NCBI GenBank assembly: GCA_016867955.1
Contig: VGIE01000122.1
Coordinates: 1-6,894, forward strand
DNA: 6,894 nucleotides
Direction of reading: 5' to 3'
Source of the DNA: Betaproteobacteria bacterium
Lineage (GTDB): Bacteria > Pseudomonadota > Gammaproteobacteria > Burkholderiales > SG8-39
Part shown: positions 1 to 4,612 of the stretch, piece after piece
Numbering within the stretch: position 1 is the first letter of the stretch
How the letters are laid out: each line of letters opens with the position of its first letter
The notes under the pieces: generated by a model
What the model was told of the DNA's origin: nothing
Databases searched by the model: none
The model's input: only the letters and a program-made list of their open reading frames with translations
Position numbers and translations under genes: made by a program

Positions 1-981
1 GCGGTGAAGGCGCCCGGTTTCGGCGATCGCCGCAAGGCCATGCTCGAGGACATCGCGGTCCTCACCGGCGGCCACGTCATCGCCGAGGAGGCGGGCCTCT
101 CGCTGGAGAAGGCCGCGCCGGCGCACCTCGGACGCGCGCGCCGCATCGAGATCGACAAGGACAACACCACCATCATCGGCGGCGCCGGGGATCCGAAAGG
201 CATCGAGGCGCGGGTGGCGCAGATCAGGCAGCAGATCGCGGATGCGACCAGCGACTATGACAAGGAGAAGTTGCAGGAACGTGCGGCCAAGCTGGCGGGC
301 GGCGTCGCCGTGATCCGTGTCGGTGCCGCCACCGAAACCGAAATGAAGGAGCGCAAGAGCCGCACCGAGGACCCGCTGCACGCGACCCGAGCTGCGGTGG
401 AGCAAGGCGTCCTTGCCGGCGGCGGCGTGGCACTGCTGCGGGCGCGCGCGAATCTCGGGGGCCCGCTCGCCGGCAATGCCGACCAGGCGGCGGGCACCCG
501 GATCGTGCTGCGCGCCCTCGAGGAGCCGTCGCGGCAGATCGCCACCAACGCCGGGGACGAGCCCGCCGTGGTGCTGGGGCGGGTGCTCGAGGGGGCCGGC
601 GATTTCGGCTACAACGCCGCCAGCGGGGAGTATGGCGCGCTGGTGGACATGGGGGTGCTCGACCCGTGCAAGGTCACGCGGACCGCGCTGCAGAATGCGG
701 CCTCGATCGCAGGCCTCGCGCTGACCACCGACTGCATGATCGCGGCGCTGCATGCCGTGCGCGCAAAGGATCCTGTGCGCCTGATATGTGCCGTACCAGT
801 CGGCGCGCGCGACAGCCTGGAGCGGGTTGGCGCGTACGCCGACGAAGTGGTATGCCTCGCCTCCCCGGAGAATTTCTATGCTGTCGGGCAGTTCTATCAT
901 GACTTCGGCCAGGTCGAGGACGATGAGGTCGTCCGCATCCTGCGGGCGCATGCTACGGCGGCGAGGGCGCCGCGGACCTAG
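1..981 (+). CDS. groEL: GroEL-type chaperonin (5' end missing) fused in frame to a phosphoribosyltransferase C-terminus
   Basis: The reading frame is open from base 1, so the gene starts left of the window; the GTG at base 4 is an internal Val. Counting Ala at base 1 as residue 1, residues 1-246 align without gaps to E. coli GroEL 275-520: the AVKAPGFGDRR segment, KLAGGVAV, the ATPase aspartate (D124 = D398), the AGGG nucleotide loop (G141 = G415), YNAA (N205 = N479) and MGVLDP (D221 = D495). This covers the rest of the apical domain, the second intermediate segment and the equatorial domain. After TTDCM the protein does not continue into the usual tail of about 28 residues ending in GGM repeats. 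Residues ~247-326 instead resemble the C-terminal third of COG1926 phosphoribosyltransferases: AALHAVRA, ICAVPVG, DEVVCLASPE, FYAVGQFYHDFGQ, DDEVVRILR. The PRPP-binding loop of that family is absent, so transferase activity is not expected. The chaperonin ATPase residues look intact. The many substitutions (for example EDPLHATR) suggest a secondary groEL copy. An assembly chimera is the main alternative. Confidence 0.9.
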   Translation, partial: AVKAPGFGDRRKAMLEDIAVLTGGHVIAEEAGLSLEKAAPAHLGRARRIEIDKDNTTIIGGAGDPKGIEARVAQIRQQIADATSDYDKEKLQERAAKLAGGVAVIRVGAATETEMKERKSRTEDPLHATRAAVEQGVLAGGGVALLRARANLGGPLAGNADQAAGTRIVLRALEEPSRQIATNAGDEPAVVLGRVLEGAGDFGYNAASGEYGALVDMGVLDPCKVTRTALQNAASIAGLALTTDCMIAALHAVRAKDPVRLICAVPVGARDSLERVGAYADEVVCLASPENFYAVGQFYHDFGQVEDDEVVRILRAHATAARAPRT

Positions 982-988
982 GCGCCCT
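964..988 (+). terminator. GC-rich hairpin over the groEL-fusion stop codon, candidate terminator
   Basis: AGGGCGCC (964-971) is perfectly complementary to GGCGCCCT (981-988), leaving a 9-base loop. The TAG stop (979-981) straddles loop and right arm. No T run follows on either strand, so this is not a textbook intrinsic terminator. It lies in the short convergent gap between the chaperonin fusion and the persulfide dioxygenase gene, where a bidirectional terminator would be useful. The stem is seen directly; the function is inferred. Confidence 0.35.
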
Positions 989-1023
989 GCGGAATCGCCG
1001 CCCGCCGCCACGCTTCGGGCCAG

Positions 1024-2127
1024 TCAGGGGCTGGCACGCACCAGCGGCAGTCCGGCGGTGCGCCACGCATTGGTGCCGCCATCGACATGGACTACCTGTG
1101 CGAAACCCGCTTCGCGCAGGCGCGCGGCGGCGAGCTGGCTGCGCGTACCGGTCTGACAGATGCAGAACACCGTATGCGCCGGACCGACGCGCGCCATGAG
1201 AGCGGCGGGATCGAGCTGATCCAGCGGAAGACTTTGCGCGCCCTCGACATGTTCGATGGCGAATTCGGCCGGGGTGCGGACGTCGATGAGCACGGTCCGG
1301 CGCCGCAGCGCCGGTGACTGCCACTCATCGGAGAACTGCCGCACGGAGATGCTGTCGAGGTCGGCAAGCGCAGCGGCCTCGCGTGGAACTTGCCCTGAGA
1401 GGGCGGGCGGCAGCTCGGTGCCGCGGACGAGATTGACAGGAACGGCTTCGTGGATGCGGGCCGGAGCGGGCGGGCCGAGCGAGTCCATGATCGCCACGAA
1501 CTCCTTGAGCGATTTGCCGGCAAGGCGAGCGTTGAAGAGCTTTTCCTCGCCGATGCTGCTGACGCGGCGCCCCTTGTAGTCACGGCCGGGATAGACCAGC
1601 ACCTGCTCGTCCAGTGTGAACAGTTTCTGCGTGATGCTGTGGTACAGCGCCTCGGCGCTGCCGCTCTGGAAGTCGGTGCGGCCGCAACCGCCGATGAGCA
1701 GTGCGTCGCCGGTGAACACGTGGTCTCGCCACAGGAAGGACACGCTGCCTGCGGTATGGCCGGGCGTGGCAATGACGAGAATCTCCTCGCGGCCGAACAG
1801 GATGACGTCGCCGTCGCCGAGGTAGCGGTCGTAGCCAGCGGCGTTGCAGTCGCGGGACACGGCGGTCTGCACGGCGGCTACTCCGGCCGGCCGGGCAGCC
1901 CCGCCGGCCAGTGCCTGCTTGATGGCGTGAGCGGCGGTGACGTGGTCGGCATGCACGTGCGTGTCCAGCGTGTAGCGCAGCGTCAGCCCATTGTCGCGCA
2001 GCAGCGCAAGGTCGCGCGCGACCTGGTCGATGACCGAATCGATCAGCACCGCCTCGTGGTTGGTGTCGTCCGCGATGAGATAGGTGTAGGTCGAGGATGC
2101 GGGGTCGAAGAGTTGCCGGAAAGTCAT
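1024..2127 (-). CDS. Persulfide dioxygenase-rhodanese fusion (ETHE1-type MBL-fold plus rhodanese domain)
   Basis: This 367-residue cytosolic protein has two domains. Residues 1 to ~245 are an ETHE1-type metallo-beta-lactamase fold with THVHADH (H57, H59, D61, H62), PGHTAGS (H124), FTGDALL (D141) and GCGRTDFQ (C148, R150). By comparison with human ETHE1 the mononuclear iron ligands are H57, H124 and D141. Known ETHE1 enzymes oxidise glutathione persulfide with O2 to sulfite and glutathione. Residues ~258-367 are a single rhodanese domain with LIDVRTPAEF, the EGA segment and the active-site loop CQTGTRS (C324, R329), which exchanges sulfane sulfur with thiosulfate. Fusions with this order are known from Burkholderia (PRF proteins), where the rhodanese can supply persulfide to the dioxygenase. 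Oddly, the usual YP(A/G)HDYKG motif reads YPGRDYKG, so that His is Arg182. The ATG at 2125-2127 begins a standard family N-terminus (MTFRQLFDP) and has GGAG nine bases upstream. No signal peptide is seen. The gene ends 42 bases from the convergent chaperonin fusion. Confidence 0.93.
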   Translation of the reverse strand: MTFRQLFDPASSTYTYLIADDTNHEAVLIDSVIDQVARDLALLRDNGLTLRYTLDTHVHADHVTAAHAIKQALAGGAARPAGVAAVQTAVSRDCNAAGYDRYLGDGDVILFGREEILVIATPGHTAGSVSFLWRDHVFTGDALLIGGCGRTDFQSGSAEALYHSITQKLFTLDEQVLVYPGRDYKGRRVSSIGEEKLFNARLAGKSLKEFVAIMDSLGPPAPARIHEAVPVNLVRGTELPPALSGQVPREAAALADLDSISVRQFSDEWQSPALRRRTVLIDVRTPAEFAIEHVEGAQSLPLDQLDPAALMARVGPAHTVFCICQTGTRSQLAAARLREAGFAQVVHVDGGTNAWRTAGLPLVRASP

Positions 2128-2132
2128 GGCTG

Positions 2133-2149
2133 AATACTCCGATCGTATT
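2133..2149. promoter_or_regulatory. AATAC-N7-GTATT inverted repeat just upstream of the persulfide dioxygenase start
   Basis: Five-base perfect arms (2133-2137 and 2145-2149) flank seven bases and overlap the ribosome binding site. Persulfide-response genes are often controlled by ArsR-family repressors (BigR/SqrR type) binding AT-rich palindromes near the start, so an operator is possible. Arms this short also occur by chance, and no regulator gene is in the window. Confidence 0.2.
2137..2140 (-). promoter_or_regulatory. Ribosome binding site of the persulfide dioxygenase gene
   Basis: On the minus strand GGAG sits nine bases before the ATG at 2127. This supports that start. The site lies within the small inverted repeat at 2133-2149. 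Confidence 0.5.
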
Positions 2150-2172
2150 GTCGAACGGGATCAATCATCGCC

Positions 2173-2186
2173 GATGCGCCCGCATC
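2173..2186. repeat. Short inverted repeat GATGCG-CC-CGCATC in the leader region
   Basis: The six-base arms are perfect with two central bases. The element lies about 45-60 bases before the persulfide dioxygenase start, in the 167-base gap 2128-2294. It could be an operator half-site pair or a small hairpin. No convincing -35/-10 pair was found next to it. Confidence 0.3.
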
Positions 2187-2193
2187 AAGCAAA

Positions 2194-2211
2194 CCTGCGC
2201 GTCCTGCGCGT
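2194..2211. repeat. Perfect tandem 9-base duplication CCTGCGCGT x2
   Basis: Two identical 9-base units (2194-2202 and 2203-2211) lie back to back in the noncoding gap between the MFS gene stop (2295) and the persulfide dioxygenase start (2127). Probably a replication-slippage duplication; a role in control cannot be inferred. The rest of this gap shows only a weak GGTCG/CGACC pairing near 2214-2232 and no gene. Confidence 0.55.
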
Positions 2212-2294
2212 GGGGTCGACCGCGGGCCGACCACAATCTCATGGCCGAGTGGATGACTGGCATTGGCACGGCGTCCTTCCGCTGCGTGGTGAAG

Positions 2295-3485
2295 CTACAC
2301 AGCGTTCCCTGGGCGCCTGTTCTTGCGCAGGAGTTGCAAGCCGATCAGCAGCGCCGGCACCCCGCAGACCACGAAGCCAAAACCGTAACTGCCAGTGCCG
2401 TTGAGCAGCGCGGAATAGACGAGCGGGAATGCCGACGCGCCTACCTGGCCGAACGATAGTACGCCACCAGTGACGCTGCCCCGCATGCGTTCCGGCGCCA
2501 TGTTCGCCGCCTCAGCCAGCAGGACCCCATGCCAGGACAGCGCGGTGGCGCCTAGCACGCAGGCGATCAAGCCTACCAGGAGCGTCGGCCAGCCGACGAC
2601 GAACAATGCAAGCAGCATCACGCTGGCCGTCATGGTGAAGGCGAGTCCCGCCAACAGCTGGTGCGGAGCGACACGAACGCTGCCGAGCCAGCCCCACAAG
2701 ATTCTACCGGGCACGGCCACGGCCACGGCCACGGAAAACACGAAACCCGCGGCTACTGGCGTGTATCCGATGGTGGTCAGGTAGAGGACGAAGTACGCGG
2801 TAAAGGTGGCCTGGACACCGTTGAAGGCGAGGCAGGCAAGCGACAAGGCGCGCATGTCGGGCGCCTTGATCACCGAAACCAGCGTTGAATGGAAATCCGA
2901 CATCCTGAAGCTGCGCATCGGTTCGCGGTCTGCGTCGAATTGGCCGCGCACGGGCTGCAGCAGCAGGGCATAGATCAGGCACGCCATGGCGCTCGCCAGC
3001 ATCGTGGTGCGCCAACCTGTCAGTTCCGTCAGCAACGGCGCCAATATCCCGGCCAGCAGCAGGCCGACTGGCACCGAAGTCTGCTTGATCGAGAACACCA
3101 GCGGCAGGTACTTCGGCGCCGTGCAACGGGCGAGCAGGTGCGAACTGGCCGGTGTCGATGGGGAAGTCCCACCACCGCAGATGATTGCGGAGAGGACTAG
3201 GGCGAGCGGAGTCCCCAGCGTCAGCAACGCGGTTCCGACGGCAAGCAGGACCAGCGCCATTTGGCTGACACGCAAGGCTCCATGACGAACAATCAGGCTG
3301 CCGCAGCCGAGATTGGAAACGACCGCTGCGAAAGCCGAGAGACCGAAATATGCGCCGATCCAGGCGGGGTCGAGGTCCAGGTCGAGGATGATTGCCGGTG
3401 CAATGATCGCCGGCAAGGCCCTGCCGTAGGAAACAAAGGTCTGCTGCAAGAACATTGTCCCGACAGCAAGAACGAGATGATTCAC
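2295..3485 (-). CDS. MFS permease (12-helix type), substrate unknown
   Basis: This 396-residue protein is almost entirely hydrophobic, with about twelve membrane segments split by a cytoplasmic loop near residues 180-205 (QPVRGQFDADREPMRSF), the normal 6+6 MFS plan. Family signs in the N-half are the variant motif A after helix 2 (GSLIVRHGALRV, lacking the usual Asp-Arg pair), then STPASSHLLAR and FSIKQTSVPVG, which recur in proteobacterial MFS permeases of the organic-anion/cyanate-transporter sort. A VAVAVAV stretch in the C-half is encoded by a six-base repeat. The start is GTG at 3483-3485. Upstream the frame stays open to a TGA at 3561-3563, with no ATG, GTG or TTG, so this is the first plausible start, although no clear Shine-Dalgarno is seen. 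An ATG 10 codons inside would cut into helix 1. The gene lies 87 bases after the quinone oxidoreductase-like gene in the same direction and is probably co-transcribed with it. Substrate cannot be told from sequence; the oxidoreductase neighbours suggest an organic acid or aromatic compound. Confidence 0.88.
   Translation of the reverse strand: MNHLVLAVGTMFLQQTFVSYGRALPAIIAPAIILDLDLDPAWIGAYFGLSAFAAVVSNLGCGSLIVRHGALRVSQMALVLLAVGTALLTLGTPLALVLSAIICGGGTSPSTPASSHLLARCTAPKYLPLVFSIKQTSVPVGLLLAGILAPLLTELTGWRTTMLASAMACLIYALLLQPVRGQFDADREPMRSFRMSDFHSTLVSVIKAPDMRALSLACLAFNGVQATFTAYFVLYLTTIGYTPVAAGFVFSVAVAVAVPGRILWGWLGSVRVAPHQLLAGLAFTMTASVMLLALFVVGWPTLLVGLIACVLGATALSWHGVLLAEAANMAPERMRGSVTGGVLSFGQVGASAFPLVYSALLNGTGSYGFGFVVCGVPALLIGLQLLRKNRRPGNAV
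2711..2734. repeat. Hexanucleotide repeat (GCCACG)n inside the MFS gene
   Basis: Three perfect GCCACG units, preceded by a related GCACG, encode the alternating Val-Ala run within a transmembrane helix on the minus strand. The unit is six bases, so gain or loss of copies would keep the frame and only lengthen or shorten the helix by two residues. Confidence 0.5.
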
Positions 3486-3527
3486 GCGGAGCGAACTTTC
3501 GTCAGGCTCAGTACCACGACGGGTGTC

Positions 3528-3544
3528 GCTCGCCTTCGGCGGGC
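3528..3544 (-). terminator. Hairpin downstream of the oxidoreductase gene, weak terminator candidate
   Basis: GCTCGCC (3528-3534) pairs with GGCGGGC (3538-3544) across a TTC loop, with one G-T wobble. On the minus strand it begins about 28 bases after the TGA of the oxidoreductase gene, in the 87-base gap before the MFS gene. There is no T run after it, so it may only attenuate or be a chance GC-rich fold. Nothing else is seen in this gap. Confidence 0.25.
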
Positions 3545-3572
3545 ATGACCTCGCCTCGCGTCAACATGCAGA

Positions 3573-4508
3573 TCAAAACAGGATCACCATGCGACCGCGC
3601 GTTCCCCGGGCCTCAAGCCGCCGATGGGCCTCCGGTGCCTGCTCCGGAGTGAAGGTTGCGGCGACGCGCAGCGTGATGAGCCCGTCCTCGACCTGCTGCC
3701 GCATCCGGTCCAGCAGGTCGGCGCGGAGGTCGTAGCTGCGGACCGAGGTCTTGTGGAAGGTGATGCCGCGCTCTGCGCCGGCCCAGTGCCGCACGGAGAC
3801 GAAGCTGCCGCCGTCGCGCACCGCGCCGAGCGCCAGCCCGCTCTGGAACGAGCCGTCGGCCAGGCCATCCACGCCATCCGGTGCGACTTTGCGGATCTGT
3901 GCCGCGATGTCGTCACCGCGCGGCACAACCATGTCGGCGCCCAGCGATCGAACCAGATTCGCGTCGGCCGCAGATGCATCGGCGATCACCCTGAGGCCAT
4001 CGGCCTTGGCCAGCTGGATGACATAGCCGCCGTAGCATCCCGCTGCGCCCGTGACCGCCAACGTCTGGCCCGGGCGCAGCGCCAGTTGATCCAGCGACTG
4101 CCGTGCCGTGAGGCCATTCATGGGCAGCGTGGCGGCTTCGATCAGCGTGGCATTCGCCGGGGCCTGCACGACAGCGTCAGCCGACAGAACGATGCTTTCC
4201 CGGTAGCCGCCATGGCTGCCGCTGTTCACCACCATCGCCATGACCTTGTCGCCGACGGACAGGTCGGTGCGGGTACCGGCACCGATCTCGTCGATGACGC
4301 CGGCGATATCCATCCCGACAACGTAGGGCGGCGGGATGTCGCGCATGGCCTCGGCTCGGGAACCCTTGCGCGTGTAGGTGTCGGTCGGGTTGACCGCCGC
4401 GGCATGCACGCGAATGCGAACCTCGCCGGCGCCGGCATGGGTTTCAGGCAGGTCGACCACCCGCAGCACTCCCGGCCCGCCGAACTCGAAGAATCCAACA
4501 CCGCGCAT
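3573..4508 (-). CDS. MDR-superfamily NAD(P)H:quinone oxidoreductase-like protein (zinc-free)
   Basis: This 311-residue protein is near the usual length for quinone-oxidoreductase-type medium-chain dehydrogenases. Residues 1 to ~120 form the GroES-like substrate domain with VNPTD (39-43), PYVVGMDIAG (61-70) and VGDKV (85-89). Residues ~120-260 form the Rossmann domain, with the nucleotide loop TGAAGCYGG (153-161) followed by QLAK (165-168). The GHE motif and the Cys ligands of zinc-dependent alcohol dehydrogenases are absent (GMD replaces GHE), so a zinc-free NADPH-dependent reductase of quinones or enones is expected. The loop reads C-Y where A-V is more common. The C-terminus keeps APEAHRRLEARGTRGRMV, typical of the family, where it closes the substrate domain. 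The ATG at 4506-4508 fits the family opening MRxVGFFEFGGP and has a strong AAGGGGA just upstream. The gene lies 95 bases after the molybdo-hydroxylase gene and 87 before the MFS gene, on the same strand. The true substrate is unknown. Confidence 0.9.
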   Translation of the reverse strand: MRGVGFFEFGGPGVLRVVDLPETHAGAGEVRIRVHAAAVNPTDTYTRKGSRAEAMRDIPPPYVVGMDIAGVIDEIGAGTRTDLSVGDKVMAMVVNSGSHGGYRESIVLSADAVVQAPANATLIEAATLPMNGLTARQSLDQLALRPGQTLAVTGAAGCYGGYVIQLAKADGLRVIADASAADANLVRSLGADMVVPRGDDIAAQIRKVAPDGVDGLADGSFQSGLALGAVRDGGSFVSVRHWAGAERGITFHKTSVRSYDLRADLLDRMRQQVEDGLITLRVAATFTPEQAPEAHRRLEARGTRGRMVILF

Positions 4509-4512
4509 GAAG

Positions 4513-4519
4513 TCCCCTT
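4513..4519 (-). promoter_or_regulatory. Ribosome binding site of the oxidoreductase gene
   Basis: On the minus strand AAGGGGA lies four bases before the ATG at 4508, a good match to the anti-Shine-Dalgarno sequence, and fixes that start. Further upstream, TATCAT (4542-4547) resembles a -10 element, but no matching -35 is seen at 16-18 bases, so no promoter is called. Confidence 0.6.
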
Positions 4520-4583
4520 CAGATCGAGTAAGAGTACCGAAATGATACGAGGGGATAAATGCCCTCGTGCTCCCCTAGGTCGG

Positions 4584-4612
4584 GGCGCCTAACAGCAATT
4601 CTGTTAGGCGCC
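4584..4612 (-). terminator. Perfect 12-bp hairpin over the molybdo-hydroxylase stop codon
   Basis: GGCGCCTAACAG (4584-4595) and CTGTTAGGCGCC (4601-4612) are perfect inverted repeats around a five-base loop. On the minus strand the TAA stop (4604-4606) is in the first arm, and the last codons (Gly-Ala) form its base. It is followed by CCGACC rather than a U tract, so it could be a Rho-type pause, a 3'-end mRNA stabiliser, or an imperfect intrinsic terminator separating the upstream gene from the oxidoreductase gene. The structure is certain; the function is inferred. Confidence 0.5.

Noticed and set aside
1450..2133. Plus-strand open frame of about 227 codons opposite the persulfide dioxygenase gene
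   Set aside because: It lies fully antisense to a gene whose two active sites are intact, and its sequence resembles no family.
4542..4547. TATCAT as a -10 promoter element for the oxidoreductase gene
   Set aside because: No sequence resembling TTGACA is present 16-18 bases further upstream on the minus strand, so one hexamer is not enough.
3624..4592. Plus-strand open frame of about 320 codons antisense to the oxidoreductase gene
   Set aside because: It has no domain and a biased composition, and it lies opposite a gene with clear family motifs and a good ribosome binding site.
4587..4609. Integron attC-like pair GCCTAAC ... GTTAGGC
   Set aside because: The outer heptamers fit RYYYAAC/GTTRRRY, but only nine bases separate them. 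Real attC sites are about 57 bases or longer with inner L boxes, and no integrase or cassette array is visible. A 3'-end hairpin explains it better.
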